64,000 nucleotides of DNA from assembly GCA_020402865.1 (NCBI GenBank), contig JADBYT010000008.1:276018-340017 (forward strand), read 5' to 3'. The DNA is from Bacteroidota bacterium. Its GTDB lineage: Bacteria > Bacteroidota > Bacteroidia > Palsa-965. Shown here one piece after another: positions 10,094 through 20,229 of the stretch. The translations under genes were made by a program, and so were the position numbers. Numbering within the stretch: the stretch's first letter is position 1; each line of letters opens with the position of its first letter. The notes beneath the pieces are model-generated. The model did no database searches. It was not told where the DNA came from and saw only the letters and a list, made by a program, of their open reading frames with translations.

Positions 10094-10696
10094 TTATTTC
10101 GAGTACAATTCAACGATGAGCTGTTCTTTGATGTTTTCCGGAATCTGTGTACGCTCCGGGAAACTTACAAATTTGCCTTCCATCGTTGAAGCATTGAACT
10201 CCAGCCAGGGGAAGTTGCTGCCCGCGCCAACCGAATTATTGATTGACTCGAGGGCTTTCGACTTCTCACGAACGGCTACCACATCACCCGGCTTAAGGGT
10301 GTATGAGGGAATGTTTACCAACTCGCCGTTAACGGTGATGTGACGGTGTGACACAAGCTGACGGGCACCGGCGCGGGTGGGCGCAATGCCGAGACGGTAA
10401 ACCACGTTATCCAGACGGGCTTCGATAAGCTGCAGAAGCACCTCACCGGTAATGCCTTTTGAACGTGATGCACGCTCGAAAATCAGAGCAAACTGACGCT
10501 CAAGAATGCCGTAGGTGTATTTCACCTTCTGCTTCTCATTGAGCTGGATGGCATATTCTGATTTCTTGGCACGCTTTCCGGCCTGACCATGCTGGCCGGG
10601 ACCGTAATTTTTCTTTTCCAGCGCTTTAGAAGGACCATAGATGGCCTCTTTGAAGCGACGGGCGATTTTGGTTTTGGGACCGATATATCTAGCCAT
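10094..10696 (-). CDS. rpsD: 30S ribosomal protein S4
   Basis: A primary 16S rRNA-binding protein that nucleates assembly of the 30S body. At 200 residues it begins with [21 protein letters not shown]. It carries the S4 RNA-binding domain from about residue 95 ([31 protein letters not shown]). It lacks the zinc-binding cysteines found at the N-terminus of some S4 proteins. In other bacteria S4 represses the alpha operon; no such mRNA structure was identified here. Confidence 0.97.
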   Translation of the reverse strand: MARYIGPKTKIARRFKEAIYGPSKALEKKNYGPGQHGQAGKRAKKSEYAIQLNEKQKVKYTYGILERQFALIFERASRSKGITGEVLLQLIEARLDNVVYRLGIAPTRAGARQLVSHRHITVNGELVNIPSYTLKPGDVVAVREKSKALESINNSVGAGSNFPWLEFNASTMEGKFVSFPERTQIPENIKEQLIVELYSK

Positions 10697-10727
10697 TGTT
10701 TTTCGCTGTTACAGGTAATGATTTGGA

Positions 10728-11141
10728 TTATACGCGACGGCGTTTGGGAGGACGGCAGCCGTTGTGCGGAATCGGTGTGATGTCCACAATTTCGGTTACT
10801 TCCAGACCAGAGGTGTTCAGCGTACGGATCGCTGACTCACGGCCTGAACCGGGTCCTTTTACAAACACTTTTACTTTGCGCAGACCAGCTTCGTAAGCTA
10901 CTTTGGCGCAATCGGCAGCAGCCGTTTGTGCAGCATACGGAGTGTTCTTCTTCGAGCCGCGGAAGCCCATTTTACCTGCGCTTGCCCACGAAATTACCTG
11001 ACCGGAATTGTTGGTGAGCGAAATGATAATATTGTTGAAGGTGGCGCTGATGTGAGCCTGGCCTACAGCATCGACTTTCACGACGCGCTTCTTGGCTACT
11101 ACTTTGCCACCGCCTTTGCCGGATTGTTGTTGTTTTGCCAT
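10728..11141 (-). CDS. rpsK: 30S ribosomal protein S11
   Basis: Platform protein of the 30S subunit that contacts the mRNA exit region. It has 137 residues with a Lys/Gly-rich N-terminus ([19 protein letters not shown]). The conserved core includes [38 protein letters not shown] and the basic C-terminal end [13 protein letters not shown]. The spacing of 31 bases to rpsD and 62 to rpsM keeps the alpha-operon order. Confidence 0.97.
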   Translation of the reverse strand: MAKQQQSGKGGGKVVAKKRVVKVDAVGQAHISATFNNIIISLTNNSGQVISWASAGKMGFRGSKKNTPYAAQTAAADCAKVAYEAGLRKVKVFVKGPGSGRESAIRTLNTSGLEVTEIVDITPIPHNGCRPPKRRRV

Positions 11142-11203
11142 GATGTTTGGTCTTTTACGCCGCCTGTTGTCTCACGACAAGAGCAGCGTGAATATCGTTA
11201 CAA

Positions 11204-11581
11204 TTACTTGGTTGCCTTTTTCTTGTTAGCAACAGTTTTACGCTTGCCTTTGCGGGTACGTGCGTTGTTCTTGGTGGTTTGTCCGCGAACGGGCAGACCA
11301 AGACGGTGACGAACGCCACGGTAAGCGCCAATATCCATCAGGCGTTTGATGTTCAGCTGTGTTTCAGAACGCAGCGCACCTTCCACTTTCAGGTTATCGT
11401 TGATGTAGTTACGAATCTTTGAAAGCTGATCGTCGTTCCAATCCTGAACCTTGGTGTCAAAGTTAACACCAGCTTCGGTGAGAATTTTGCGGGCTGTTTG
11501 GCGACCAATACCAAAAATGTAGGTCAGTCCGATTTCGCCGCGCTTGTTTTTTGGTAAATCAATACCAGAAATACGTGCCAT
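11204..11581 (-). CDS. rpsM: 30S ribosomal protein S13
   Basis: Head protein of the small subunit that contacts P-site tRNA and forms the B1 bridges to the 50S. It has 125 residues: [20 protein letters not shown] at the start, the helix-hairpin segment [14 protein letters not shown], then [25 protein letters not shown] with the basic tRNA-contacting tail. It follows rpmJ in the usual order. Confidence 0.97.
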   Translation of the reverse strand: MARISGIDLPKNKRGEIGLTYIFGIGRQTARKILTEAGVNFDTKVQDWNDDQLSKIRNYINDNLKVEGALRSETQLNIKRLMDIGAYRGVRHRLGLPVRGQTTKNNARTRKGKRKTVANKKKATK

Positions 11582-11627
11582 TTTTTTGTTTATGTACTGT
11601 TAGAGGTAGTCCGAATCCTTTACCAGA

Positions 11628-11747
11628 TTAGCCTTTCTGGCGTTGCTTGAACTTAGGATTCTTCTTGTTGATCACGTAAACGCGACCTTTGCGGCGCACA
11701 ATGATGCACTCTGCGCTGCGTTTCTTTACTGATGTTCTGACTTTCAT
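11628..11747 (-). CDS. rpmJ: 50S ribosomal protein L36 (zinc-free form)
   Basis: A 39-codon gene read from ATG 11747 to TAA at 11628, starting [21 protein letters not shown] and ending FKQRQKG. Most L36 proteins bind zinc with a C-x2-C...C...H set; here only one Cys (residue 14) remains, so this is the zinc-independent type, as seen in other Bacteroidota. Its position between infA and rpsM is the standard one and supports the call despite the small size. Confidence 0.95.
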   Translation of the reverse strand: MKVRTSVKKRSAECIIVRRKGRVYVINKKNPKFKQRQKG

Positions 11748-11778
11748 TTCAGGTCAGGTGTTTTGGGCCTTTCGGCGT

Positions 11779-11997
11779 TTATTTGTAACGATAAGAAATG
11801 CGTCCTTTGGTAAGATCGTAAGGTGAAATCTCCACCTTCACACGGTCGCCGGGAAGAATTTTGATGTAATACATCCGCATCTTTCCGGAGATATGGGCGG
11901 TTATCACGTGGCCGTTCTCAAGCTCAACGCGGAACATCGCGTTGGAGAGGGCTTCTATGATAGTGCCGTCCTGTTCAATAGATGGTGTTTTCGCCAT
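11779..11997 (-). CDS. infA: Translation initiation factor IF-1
   Basis: A 72-residue single OB-fold protein ([20 protein letters not shown], then [22 protein letters not shown], ending KGRISYRYK). IF-1 occupies the ribosomal A site during initiation and aids IF-2 and IF-3. It starts 7 bases after the map stop, so the two are tightly coupled, an arrangement common in Bacteroidota and Firmicutes. Confidence 0.97.
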   Translation of the reverse strand: MAKTPSIEQDGTIIEALSNAMFRVELENGHVITAHISGKMRMYYIKILPGDRVKVEISPYDLTKGRISYRYK

Positions 11998-12004
11998 GTA
12001 TGGT

Positions 12005-12793
12005 TTACAATTCGATCTTTTGTTCTTTTAATACCTGCTCGATCTCTTCGAACGATGACAGTATTTCTGCTTTACCCTGGCTCAGCGCAACCGTATGCTC
12101 GAAATGAGCAGATGGCTTGCCGTCGGCCGTTGTAATTGTCCAGCCGTCGCGTTCGTGACGGACTGATTTTGTGCCCATGTTAATCATCGGCTCAATAGCA
12201 ATTACCAGACCCTCCGACAACTTGGGCCCGCTTCCGCGGCGGCCAAAGTTAGGAACTTCCGGCGGTTCATGAAGATTCCGCCCTATTCCGTGTCCAACCA
12301 GTTCACGAACCACTCCGTATCCATGCTTTTCGGCATGGCTCTGGATTGCTTCGCTTACATCGCCCAACCGGTTTCCCGCAGCTACCTTTTCAATGCCTTT
12401 GTAAAGGCTTTCCTTGGTAACGCGCAACAGCTGCAGCACTTCGGGCTTCACCGTGCCTACCGGAATTGTGTAAGCCGAATCGCCGTACCAGCCGTTCAGA
12501 ATCACACCGCAGTCAACTGATACCACATCCCCGTCTTTAATTTCATATTTGCCGGGAATGCCATGTACCACTTCCGCGTTCACACTTGTACAAAGTGTGC
12601 CGGTGAATCCGTGAAACCCCTTGAACGCCGGAATTGCTCCGTGATCGCGGATAAAGGTTTCGGCAATTCCGTCGATGTACAAGGTTGTTACACCGGGACG
12701 AATATGCCTTGCCACTTCCGCAAGGGTTTTGCCAACAAGTAAAGAACTCTGTCGTATTAATTCAATTTCTTCCTGCGTCTTGAGCTGGATCAT
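12005..12793 (-). CDS. map: Methionine aminopeptidase type I
   Basis: Removes the N-terminal methionine from new proteins. It has 262 residues. The five metal ligands of the pita-bread fold are visible: Asp in SVDCGV, Asp in YGDSAYT, His in ELVGHGIGR, Glu in AIEPMINMG and Glu in AHFEHTVAL. There is no N-terminal zinc-finger extension, so it is the simple type Ia form. It lies between secY and infA; adk, often found here in other phyla, is absent. Confidence 0.97.
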   Translation of the reverse strand: MIQLKTQEEIELIRQSSLLVGKTLAEVARHIRPGVTTLYIDGIAETFIRDHGAIPAFKGFHGFTGTLCTSVNAEVVHGIPGKYEIKDGDVVSVDCGVILNGWYGDSAYTIPVGTVKPEVLQLLRVTKESLYKGIEKVAAGNRLGDVSEAIQSHAEKHGYGVVRELVGHGIGRNLHEPPEVPNFGRRGSGPKLSEGLVIAIEPMINMGTKSVRHERDGWTITTADGKPSAHFEHTVALSQGKAEILSSFEEIEQVLKEQKIEL

Positions 12794-12806
12794 GGTAATG
12801 CCGGGC

Positions 12807-14153
12807 TTAGAACTGTCCCTGCTGCTGTGCCATGCCCACGCTTGAGCGTCCTTTAATACGGCCTGATTTCATCAGACCATCGTAGTGACGCATGAGCAGG
12901 TAACTTTCGATCTGCTGCAGGGTATCAAGCACTACACCCACAAGGATGAGGATACTGGTACCGCCGTAGAACGAAGCAAATTCGGGCAGGATGCCGAGCT
13001 TTTCAGCAATGGCGGGCAGGATGGCTACGAAAGCCAGCATAATTGAGCCCGGCAGAGTGATGCGCGACATGATCTGGTCAATGAATTCAGCGGTTTTCTT
13101 ACCGGGTTTAACTCCGGGAATGAAACCTTCGTTGCGCTTCATTTCCTCGGCCATTGTGTTCGGGTTAACCGTAATGGCGGTGTAGAAATAGGTGAAGGCA
13201 ATGATGAGCAGTGCAATTACAATGTTGTAAGCCAGACCGTAGTGATCGCTGAAAGCGCGTACAAACCAGTTGGGCTCATCGCCGCTGCTGGCAAAACCAA
13301 CAAGCTGAATCGGAATCATCAGAATTGCCTGAGCAAAGATGATCGGCATTACACCTGCAGCATTCACTTTCAGCGGAATGTAGTTACGCTGACCGCCGTA
13401 CTGACGGTTGCCTACAATGCGCTTGGCAAAGTGAATAGGAATACGGCGTGTGCCCTGTACCATGAGGATACAGCCTACAATTACGAGCAGCAGGATGGCA
13501 AGCTCAACCACAAACACGATCAGACCGCCGCCGCTGCCTGAAAAACGGCTGTCGAACTCCTGAAGCAATGCCTGGGGCAGGCGCGCCACGATACCGATCA
13601 TAATGATGAGCGAAATACCGTTGCCAATACCTTTGTCGGTAATCTTTTCACCGAGCCACATGGTAAACATCGTACCTGTAACAAGAATGAGTACCGACTG
13701 GAACCACCAGAAGCCTGAAGGATCTGCAACGGCGCCGGTTTTATCAACTACTTGTGTGCCAATGTAACCCACAGCCTGAAGGGCAGTAATTACAACGGTG
13801 AGGTAGCGTGTGTATTGATTGATTTTCTTGCGGCCGCTTTCGCCTTCACGCTGCATACGCTGGAAGAAAGGTACTGCCATGGTGAGCAGCTGCAGGATAA
13901 TTGATGCCGAGATGTAAGGCATAATACCGAGCGCCAGAATAGAAGCATTCTGGAAAGCACCACCTGAGAAAATATTAATCAATTGGAGAATGCCTTCTCC
14001 TCCATCACTATCGAGTTTGTCGGGATCAACGCCAGGCAGAACCACGAAGGTTCCGAGACGGAAGATCAGCAAAAAGCCCAGCGTATATAAAATACGCTGG
14101 CGCAATTCCTCGATCGAGAAAATATTCTTTATGGTCTCGATGAACTTCTTCAT
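12807..14153 (-). CDS. secY: Protein translocase subunit SecY
   Basis: The channel-forming subunit of the Sec translocon in the inner membrane. Start taken at ATG 14153 (MKKFIETIKNIFSIEELRQRIL), which just precedes the rplO stop; the longer frame to 14189 would run into rplO. The 448 residues form ten predicted membrane helices and contain the plug region after helix 1 (GVDPDKLDSDGGEGILQLIN) and the conserved cytoplasmic loop PGVKPGKKTAEFID. The start overlaps rplO closely, indicating translational coupling. Confidence 0.97.
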   Translation of the reverse strand: MKKFIETIKNIFSIEELRQRILYTLGFLLIFRLGTFVVLPGVDPDKLDSDGGEGILQLINIFSGGAFQNASILALGIMPYISASIILQLLTMAVPFFQRMQREGESGRKKINQYTRYLTVVITALQAVGYIGTQVVDKTGAVADPSGFWWFQSVLILVTGTMFTMWLGEKITDKGIGNGISLIIMIGIVARLPQALLQEFDSRFSGSGGGLIVFVVELAILLLVIVGCILMVQGTRRIPIHFAKRIVGNRQYGGQRNYIPLKVNAAGVMPIIFAQAILMIPIQLVGFASSGDEPNWFVRAFSDHYGLAYNIVIALLIIAFTYFYTAITVNPNTMAEEMKRNEGFIPGVKPGKKTAEFIDQIMSRITLPGSIMLAFVAILPAIAEKLGILPEFASFYGGTSILILVGVVLDTLQQIESYLLMRHYDGLMKSGRIKGRSSVGMAQQQGQF

Positions 14154-14154
14154 A

Positions 14155-14604
14155 TCAGAGAGTTGTGGCTGAACCACCGGCAGCTTCAATAGCAGCTTTG
14201 GCAGTGGCCGAGAAGGCGTGAGCGGTTACGGCAGCTTTGGCTTTCAGTTCGCCGCGGCCGAGGATTTTGATGCGGTCGTTTTTAGAAACCAGACCGGCAG
14301 CGATGAGATCAGCCGGAGCAATGGTGCTCAGTGCTTTTTTCTCGATCAGTTGCTGGAGTACATCGAGGTTGATGCCTTTGTACTCTACGCGGTTGATGTT
14401 CTTGAAACCGAATTTGGGAACACGGCGCTGGAGGGGCATCTGACCACCTTCAAAACCGCGTTTGGCTGAGTAACCCGAGCGCGACTGAGCGCCTTTGTGA
14501 CCACGTGCCGCGGTACCGCCTTTGCCGGAGCCCTGGCCACGGCCAAGACGTTTGCCCTGGTTTTTGGTAGAACCTTTTGCGGGTGTAAGGTTGCTTAAGT
14601 TCAT
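14155..14604 (-). CDS. rplO: 50S ribosomal protein L15
   Basis: A late-assembly large-subunit protein of 149 residues. The glycine- and arginine-rich N-terminal tail (GRGQGSGKGGTAARGHKGAQSR then GFEGGQMPLQRRVPKFGF) threads into 23S rRNA, and the C-terminal half is the conserved globular domain. It ends 1 base before the secY start codon region. Confidence 0.97.
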   Translation of the reverse strand: MNLSNLTPAKGSTKNQGKRLGRGQGSGKGGTAARGHKGAQSRSGYSAKRGFEGGQMPLQRRVPKFGFKNINRVEYKGINLDVLQQLIEKKALSTIAPADLIAAGLVSKNDRIKILGRGELKAKAAVTAHAFSATAKAAIEAAGGSATTL

Positions 14605-14626
14605 TTCGTTACGATATTGAATGTGA

Positions 14627-14806
14627 TCAGATAGTTTCCACTTTCACTAAGTGCTGTACTTTGGCAACCATGCCAAGCACTTGCGGCGTGCCTTCTTTTA
14701 CAACCGAGCGGTTCATACGCTTCAGGCCGAGGGCGATGAGCGTCTGCTTCTGACGCTCGGGATAGTCGATGCAGCTCTTAATCTGCGTGATTTTGATCTG
14801 GGCCAT
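14627..14806 (-). CDS. rpmD: 50S ribosomal protein L30
   Basis: A 59-codon gene from ATG 14806 to TGA at 14627. The translation begins MAQIKITQIKSCIDYPER, followed by QKQTLIALGLKRMNRSVV, the typical L30 ferredoxin-like core that binds 23S rRNA, and ends VQHLVKVETI. It fills the gap between rpsE and rplO exactly as in the spc operon, with 12 bases to rpsE. Confidence 0.95.
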   Translation of the reverse strand: MAQIKITQIKSCIDYPERQKQTLIALGLKRMNRSVVKEGTPQVLGMVAKVQHLVKVETI

Positions 14807-14818
14807 TGTGTGTACAGG

Positions 14819-15337
14819 TTAGCCGTTGAACACTTTATCCATTGAAATGCCACGCTGCTGAGCAACGCTGTGGGCATCGCGGAGCTGCATCAGGGCCGCC
14901 ATTGTAGCTTTTACTACGTTGTGCGGGTTTGATGAGCCTTTGCTCTTCGCGAGTACGTCGGTAATACCAACGCTCTCAAGCACGGCGCGCATAGCACCTC
15001 CGGCAATTACACCGGTACCGTGCGAAGCGGGCTTGAGGAATACGAGCGAGCCGCCGAATTTACCTTCCTGAGGGTGCGGAACAGAACCGTTCACGATGCA
15101 CACCTTTACGAGGTTCTTCTTGGCATCTTCAATTGCCTTGGTGATTGCGTCGGTAACTTCCTTCGCTTTACCGAGACCGTAACCTACCACGCCTTTTTCG
15201 TTACCTACCACTACGATAGCGGTAAAACGGAAAGCACGGCCGCCTTTGGTTACTTTGGTTACACGCTGCACGCCAACCAAACGATCTTTCAGTTCGATGT
15301 CGCTGGACTTGACGCGTTTTACGTTAACATTTGCCAT
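14819..15337 (-). CDS. rpsE: 30S ribosomal protein S5
   Basis: A 172-residue small-subunit protein important for decoding accuracy and mRNA unwinding at the entry channel. The double-stranded-RNA-binding-like N-domain reads [19 protein letters not shown] and [20 protein letters not shown]. The C-domain shows [21 protein letters not shown]. It sits between rplR and rpmD. Confidence 0.97.
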   Translation of the reverse strand: MANVNVKRVKSSDIELKDRLVGVQRVTKVTKGGRAFRFTAIVVVGNEKGVVGYGLGKAKEVTDAITKAIEDAKKNLVKVCIVNGSVPHPQEGKFGGSLVFLKPASHGTGVIAGGAMRAVLESVGITDVLAKSKGSSNPHNVVKATMAALMQLRDAHSVAQQRGISMDKVFNG

Positions 15338-15375
15338 TTCTGCTGTTGCATTAACCCTTCACAGGGGATGATTCA

Positions 15376-15732
15376 TTAGAATTGAAGACCTCCTTCGCGT
15401 GCTGCCTCGGCGAGTGCTTTCACTCGGCCATGGTACAGGTAACCACCGCGGTCGAATACGATGGTAGTGATACCGGCTGCGATAGCTTTCTGGGCAATTG
15501 CATTGCCCACCAGCTTGGCCTGATCGATTTTGTTTACTTTCTGGCCGGCGATCGCTTTCTCGCGAGATGATGCGGCTACAAGGGTAACACCTTTGGTATC
15601 GTCGATGATTTGAACGTAGATATCCTTGTTGCTGCGGAATACGCTCAGACGCGGCGAGGCTGTCGTGCCCGACAGGCGCTTGCGGATGCGCATCTGGATG
15701 CGTTTGCGGCGTTGTTCTTTTGTAATTGCCAT
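15376..15732 (-). CDS. rplR: 50S ribosomal protein L18
   Basis: A 118-residue protein binding 5S rRNA in the central protuberance. It shows the basic N-terminal arm ([16 protein letters not shown]), [16 protein letters not shown], and the conserved [24 protein letters not shown] ending in two parts. A 68-base gap precedes it on the rplF side, one of the longer gaps within the operon; nothing structured was recognised in it. Confidence 0.97.
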   Translation of the reverse strand: MAITKEQRRKRIQMRIRKRLSGTTASPRLSVFRSNKDIYVQIIDDTKGVTLVAASSREKAIAGQKVNKIDQAKLVGNAIAQKAIAAGITTIVFDRGGYLYHGRVKALAEAAREGGLQF

Positions 15733-15800
15733 TGTTCGTGGTGTCTTTATCGCCCGGATTTGGCCGGGAGCCCCTCAGGGGTGTGTAAGACCTTTGTTTA

Positions 15801-16355
15801 TTATTTACCGGCTGATTTACCTGCTTTGCGGCGCAGTATTTCGCCGGTGAACTTGATACCCTTGCCTTTGTACGGCTCCGGCTTACGGAGTGAACGGATC
15901 TTGGCCGCTACCATACCCAGCAACTCGTTGTCGTTGCATTCGAGAATGATTTTCGGGTTCTGACCTTTTTCAGCAGTGGTGGTGGCTTTCACTTCTTCGG
16001 GAAGTTCGAAGATGATGTTGTGCGAGTAGCCCAGGGTAAGCTCCAGCTGCTGACCTTTGATGGCCGCACGGTAACCTACACCTACCAGTTCCTGCTCAGT
16101 TTTGTAACCGGCAGATACACCGGTAACCATGTTCTGAATCAGGGCACGGTAAAGACCGTGAAGGGCTTTGTGACGTTTCTGTTCGGTGGGACGTACTACG
16201 GTGAGAACGCCTGCATCAACAGAAACCTGCATATCGGGATCGATTGAGCGCTTAAGCTCGCCTTTGGGACCTTTTACTGTGATAAGGTTTTTGTCGCTAA
16301 CCGTAACGGTAACGCCCTGGGGCAGTGTAATCGGAAGTTTACCAATTCGTGACAT
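15801..16355 (-). CDS. rplF: 50S ribosomal protein L6
   Basis: A 184-residue large-subunit protein near the factor-binding site. It has two repeated alpha/beta domains, with SRIGKLPITLPQGVTV at the start and the C-terminal signature PEPYKGKGIKFTGEILRRKAGK. Mutations in this protein elsewhere affect aminoglycoside response and accuracy. It follows rpsH by 21 bases. Confidence 0.97.
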   Translation of the reverse strand: MSRIGKLPITLPQGVTVTVSDKNLITVKGPKGELKRSIDPDMQVSVDAGVLTVVRPTEQKRHKALHGLYRALIQNMVTGVSAGYKTEQELVGVGYRAAIKGQQLELTLGYSHNIIFELPEEVKATTTAEKGQNPKIILECNDNELLGMVAAKIRSLRKPEPYKGKGIKFTGEILRRKAGKSAGK

Positions 16356-16376
16356 AGTAGATGATCCTCCGTTAGA

Positions 16377-16775
16377 TTAGTAAACAAAACAAAGAACTTC
16401 GCCACCTACATTGTCTTTACGGGCTTCTTTGTCGGTCATCAGACCTTTGGAAGTTGACAAAATAGCCACGCCGAGTCCGTTCATTACGCGGGGCACTTCA
16501 GAAACGCCTGCGTACTGACGAAGACCCGGTTTAGAAACACGAACGAGACCGCGGATAGCGGGCTGTTTGGTAACGGGATGATACTTGAGAGCAATTTTGA
16601 TTACACCCTGCTTGTTTGCAGTTTCATCAAACTTATAGTTGAGAATGTAACCTTTCTCGAAGAGGATCTTGGTGATCGCCTTCTTCGTGTTGGAAGCGGG
16701 AATTTCCACAACACGGTGATTTGCCTTGATGGCGTTCCTCACACGGGTGAGGTAATCAGAGATTGTATCAGTCAT
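16377..16775 (-). CDS. rpsH: 30S ribosomal protein S8
   Basis: A primary 16S rRNA-binding protein. The start is taken at ATG 16775 (MTDTISDYLTRVRNAIKAN), giving 132 residues, the usual length; the longer frame to 16820 adds a non-homologous leader. The conserved C-terminal part includes LRQYAGVSEVPRVMNGLGVAILSTSKG. In E. coli S8 represses the spc operon; no equivalent mRNA site was identified. Confidence 0.97.
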   Translation of the reverse strand: MTDTISDYLTRVRNAIKANHRVVEIPASNTKKAITKILFEKGYILNYKFDETANKQGVIKIALKYHPVTKQPAIRGLVRVSKPGLRQYAGVSEVPRVMNGLGVAILSTSKGLMTDKEARKDNVGGEVLCFVY

Positions 16776-16849
16776 TTTAGTTGTTTTATATGTTATCCCG
16801 CACGCAGGATAATTATACAAAACGCAAAGAGCGTCTGTACTTACTTAGT

Positions 16850-17119
16850 TTACCAGCTTGATTTGGTTACACCGGGGATTTTTCCGGCGAGAGCCATTTC
16901 ACGCAGTTGGTTACGGCAGAGACCGAACTGACGGTTGTAACCGCGGGGGCGGCCGGTAACTTTACAACGGTTGCGCAAACGCACCGGTGAAGAGTTACGG
17001 GGCAGCTTCTGGAGTTCAGTCCAATTGCCTTCTTTCTTAAGCTGTTCGCGCTTTTCAGCGTACTTATCTACCAGCTTTTGGCGCTTTACTTCGCGCGCCT
17101 TCATTGATTCTTTAGCCAT
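16850..17119 (-). CDS. rpsN: 30S ribosomal protein S14 (zinc-free form)
   Basis: An 89-residue S14 of the long, cysteine-poor type: [17 protein letters not shown] at the start, a middle [23 protein letters not shown] and the end [11 protein letters not shown]. Only single scattered cysteines remain, so no CxxC...CxxC zinc knuckle is formed. The protein lies in the 30S head near the A site. Confidence 0.97.
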   Translation of the reverse strand: MAKESMKAREVKRQKLVDKYAEKREQLKKEGNWTELQKLPRNSSPVRLRNRCKVTGRPRGYNRQFGLCRNQLREMALAGKIPGVTKSSW

Positions 17120-17149
17120 GTTCCAGCCTTAAACGGGGTGCGAAGATAA

Positions 17150-17716
17150 TTATTTTTTCTGATTTTTGAACGGTAAACCAAATTCTGAGAGCAAAGCCTT
17201 AGCTTCCTCATCGGTATTGGCCGATGTAACGAAGGTAATGTCCATACCCATGATCTTGGCTACTTTGTCAATATCGATCTCAGGGAAAATGATCTGTTCG
17301 GTCACACCCAGGGTGTAATTTCCTTTTCCGTCGAAGCCTTTCTCGTTGATACCGCGGAAATCGCGGATACGGGGAAGTGCAGTAGAAACCAGACGATCGA
17401 GGAACTCCCACATGCGGTCGCCGCGCAGGGTTACTTTCACACCGATGGCTACGCCTTTACGGAGTTTGAAGTTTGAGATGTCTTTACGGGAAATGGTTGA
17501 CACAGGCTTCTGGCCGGTGATGGTAGCCATTTCTTTCAGCGCACCTTCAATGAGCTTTTTATCAGCAACCGCATCGCCGATACCCTGATTGAGGCAGATT
17601 TTCTCCAGACGGGGAACCTGCATAGGGCTTTTGTAGTTGAAACGCTTCTGGAGCGCGGGCACAGCCTGCTCACGGTAAAGCGCCTTCATGCGCGGATTGT
17701 AGGTCGAGGTAGCCAT
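17150..17716 (-). CDS. rplE: 50S ribosomal protein L5
   Basis: A 188-residue protein that binds 5S rRNA and touches P-site tRNA and S13 across the subunit bridge. Recognisable segments are [57 protein letters not shown] and [10 protein letters not shown]. Its start overlaps the rplX stop by one base, indicating coupling. Confidence 0.97.
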   Translation of the reverse strand: MATSTYNPRMKALYREQAVPALQKRFNYKSPMQVPRLEKICLNQGIGDAVADKKLIEGALKEMATITGQKPVSTISRKDISNFKLRKGVAIGVKVTLRGDRMWEFLDRLVSTALPRIRDFRGINEKGFDGKGNYTLGVTEQIIFPEIDIDKVAKIMGMDITFVTSANTDEEAKALLSEFGLPFKNQKK

Positions 17717-18039
17717 TACTTGATTGCCTCCTTCGATTTTTTGGAAAAACGTTCGATTTTACCGGTCTTCTCATCAACACGGCGGCCTACGCGGGTAGCG
17801 TTGCCTGAGCCGTCAACGAGCATCAGGTTCGAGATATGGATCGTTGCGGGAACGTCCACGATACCACCATTCGGATATTTCGAGGTGGGCTTGGTGTGTT
17901 TCTTCACAGTCACACCTTCGAGGGTAACGCGGTGCGTGTCGGTATTTACTGACAGCACTTTGTAGCGTTCTTTGCTGCTCTTGTGCTCGCCAGAGATCAC
18001 CAGAACAGTGTCGCCTTTTTTAATTTTCAGCTTTGCCAT
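17716..18039 (-). CDS. rplX: 50S ribosomal protein L24
   Basis: An early-assembly protein of the 50S subunit, 107 residues, with the N-terminal KOW motif ([19 protein letters not shown]) and the later [23 protein letters not shown]. It overlaps rplE by one base and lies 14 bases after rplN. Confidence 0.97.
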   Translation of the reverse strand: MAKLKIKKGDTVLVISGEHKSSKERYKVLSVNTDTHRVTLEGVTVKKHTKPTSKYPNGGIVDVPATIHISNLMLVDGSGNATRVGRRVDEKTGKIERFSKKSKEAIK

Positions 18040-18053
18040 TTTGCTGGTTCTGA

Positions 18054-18422
18054 TTAGAGCACTTCAGGTGCAAGTGAAATGATCTTGGTGTAATTGGTAT
18101 CGCGCAGTTCGCGGGCTACCGGTCCGAAGATACGGGTGCCACGGAGTTCGTCCTGAGCGTTAAGCAGTACGCAGGCATTGTCATCGAAACGGATGTACGA
18201 GCCATCTGCACGGCTGATTTCTTTTTTGGTGCGTACCACAACGGCTTTCGATACGGTACCTTTTTTCACGTTGCCGGAGGGCAGGGCGTGCTTAACGGTT
18301 ACCACAATTTTATCGCCGATAGAAGCATAACGCTTCTTGGTGCCTCCGAGTACACGGATGCAGAGTACTTCTTTTGCTCCGCTGTTGTCGGCTACTGTAA
18401 GCCGGGATTCCTGTTGGATCAT
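18054..18422 (-). CDS. rplN: 50S ribosomal protein L14
   Basis: A 122-residue beta-barrel protein at the subunit interface (bridges B5 and B8). It starts [19 protein letters not shown] and carries the family motif [14 protein letters not shown] with [20 protein letters not shown] at the end. The order rpsQ-rplN-rplX is standard. Confidence 0.98.
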   Translation of the reverse strand: MIQQESRLTVADNSGAKEVLCIRVLGGTKKRYASIGDKIVVTVKHALPSGNVKKGTVSKAVVVRTKKEISRADGSYIRFDDNACVLLNAQDELRGTRIFGPVARELRDTNYTKIISLAPEVL

Positions 18423-18457
18423 CGCGCTTTATCGCTTTACTAATCGTCAGACTTCGG

Positions 18458-18730
18458 TTACTTGGCCCGCTCTACAATTTCCACTAAGCGCCAGCATTTG
18501 GTCTTACTCAGCGGACGGGTTTCCTGGATGCGAACAACATCACCGATGTTGCACTCGTTCTTTTCGTCGTGTGCGGTGAAGGTGGATGTCTTCTTCATGA
18601 ATTTCCCGTATTTCGGGTGTTTCACCTTGCGCTCCACAGCAACCACGATGGATTTCTGCATCTTATTGCTGATCACTGTGCCGGTTTTCTCTTTGCGGAG
18701 GTTCCGGGTAATGGTTTGTTCCATGTTCAT
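18458..18730 (-). CDS. rpsQ: 30S ribosomal protein S17
   Basis: A 90-residue OB-fold protein binding 16S helix 11. It contains [38 protein letters not shown] and [22 protein letters not shown] second in-frame ATG two codons later (18724) would be an equally good start. Confidence 0.96.
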   Translation of the reverse strand: MNMEQTITRNLRKEKTGTVISNKMQKSIVVAVERKVKHPKYGKFMKKTSTFTAHDEKNECNIGDVVRIQETRPLSKTKCWRLVEIVERAK

Positions 18731-18754
18731 CAGTCGTTATTGGGTGTGGAACGA

Positions 18755-18958
18755 TTACTTGGTTGCTGTGTTTGCATTGCGCTTGCTGATTTCAGTCTGC
18801 AGGCGGGCAATGGTGCGGCGTGTGGCACGGATTTTCATTGGGTTCTCGATGGGAGACACCATATGATTGAGCTTCATCTTTGAGAGCTGACCCTGTTCCT
18901 GGGCGAGGTGCTCACGAAGCTCTGCCACTGACAATTGGGCGATATCTTTCTGTTTCAT
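18755..18958 (-). CDS. rpmC: 50S ribosomal protein L29
   Basis: A 67-residue two-helix protein at the tunnel exit, near the docking site for trigger factor and SRP. Typical features are the SVAELREHLAQEQGQLSKMK helix and the second helix ATRRTIARLQTEISKR. It lies between rplP and rpsQ. Confidence 0.96.
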   Translation of the reverse strand: MKQKDIAQLSVAELREHLAQEQGQLSKMKLNHMVSPIENPMKIRATRRTIARLQTEISKRNANTATK

Positions 18959-18983
18959 CGCGCTTGGTTATTATTATTCTGCC

Positions 18984-19412
18984 TTAGGCGTTATCGGGTG
19001 AGTAATCAGCGCGAACGATGAACTTGGTGGTTACCGGAAGCTTCTGTGCGGCAAGGCGCAGGGCTTCTTTAGCGGTTTCCAGCGGAACACCTTCTGCTTC
19101 GAACAATACAGAGCCGGGTTTTACCACAGCCACCCAGAATTCGGGGGCACCTTTACCTTTACCCATACGTACCTCTGCAGGCTTACGGGTAATGGGTTTA
19201 TCGGGGAATACGCGGATCCACACCTGGCCTTCACGCTTGAGGTAACGTGTCATGGCAACACGGGCGGCTTCGATCTGCTTGGCGGTGAGCCAGCATTCTT
19301 CGAGCGATTTGATGGCGAATGATCCGAAAGCGAGCTGGTTGCCACGGGTGGCATTGCCCTTCACTTTCATCTTATGTTGCTTCCGGAATTTCGTCCGTTT
19401 CGGCTGTAACAT
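18984..19412 (-). CDS. rplP: 50S ribosomal protein L16
   Basis: A 142-residue protein near the peptidyl-transferase centre and A-site tRNA. It shows [58 protein letters not shown] and VLFEAEGV. In E. coli an arginine in the [13 protein letters not shown] segment is hydroxylated; that segment is intact here. Confidence 0.97.
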   Translation of the reverse strand: MLQPKRTKFRKQHKMKVKGNATRGNQLAFGSFAIKSLEECWLTAKQIEAARVAMTRYLKREGQVWIRVFPDKPITRKPAEVRMGKGKGAPEFWVAVVKPGSVLFEAEGVPLETAKEALRLAAQKLPVTTKFIVRADYSPDNA

Positions 19413-19451
19413 GATCGACTGACGTTAGTACGATTACTTTCTGCTTATGAA

Positions 19452-20219
19452 TTATTTGCTGGCCGGTGTGTTGCTGCTGCCTTCTTTGCGTGCACCACCG
19501 CGGCGCTGGCGGCGGCCGTCGCGGCGCTCGCCTCCTGCGGGAGCCTGACGCTTTTCGCGCTGGGCACCGTTGGCGTTGGGTGAAAGGTCGATTTTGCCAT
19601 ACAGCTCACCTTTGCAGATCCATACTTTTACGCCGATACGGCCGTAAGAGGTGTGTGCTTCAGCAAGAGCATAGTCAATATCAGCACGAAGGGTATGCAG
19701 GGGAACGCGGCCTTCTTTGTAACCTTCCACGCGTGCAATTTCTGCACCGGCAAGGCGGCCTGAACATTTTACCTTGATACCTTCGGCTCCCATGCGCATG
19801 GTAGAGGCGATAGCCATCTTGATTGCGCGACGGAAAGAGATACGGCCTTCGATCTGACGGGCGATGCTGTCGGCCACCAGACGAGCATCGAGCTCGGGGC
19901 GCTTCACTTCGAAGATGTTGATCTGAACTTCTTTGCCGGTGAGCTTTTTGATCTCTTCCTTGAGTTTATCAACTTCTTTACCGCCTTTACCAATGATGAT
20001 ACCGGGACGAGCCGTGTGGATCGTAACGGTGATCAGCTTCATGGTACGCTCGATCACAATTTTGGAGATGCTGCCCTTAGAAAGACGGGCCTTCATGTAG
20101 GCGCGGATCTTTTCGTCTTCTACAATTTTCTCGGCATAATTACGGCCACCATACCAGTTGGAATCCCAACCACGCACGATACCCAGGCGCAGACCGATCG
20201 GATTTACTTTTTGTCCCAT
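19452..20219 (-). CDS. rpsC: 30S ribosomal protein S3
   Basis: A 255-residue protein lining the mRNA entry tunnel. The KH type 2 domain is in the N-terminal half with its GxxG loop in [17 protein letters not shown]. The C-domain contains [20 protein letters not shown] and [19 protein letters not shown]. The last 35 residues form a basic Arg/Gly-rich tail ([19 protein letters not shown]) that lengthens it beyond E. coli S3. Confidence 0.97.
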   Translation of the reverse strand: MGQKVNPIGLRLGIVRGWDSNWYGGRNYAEKIVEDEKIRAYMKARLSKGSISKIVIERTMKLITVTIHTARPGIIIGKGGKEVDKLKEEIKKLTGKEVQINIFEVKRPELDARLVADSIARQIEGRISFRRAIKMAIASTMRMGAEGIKVKCSGRLAGAEIARVEGYKEGRVPLHTLRADIDYALAEAHTSYGRIGVKVWICKGELYGKIDLSPNANGAQREKRQAPAGGERRDGRRQRRGGARKEGSSNTPASK

Positions 20220-20229
20220 TGTTGTGTCT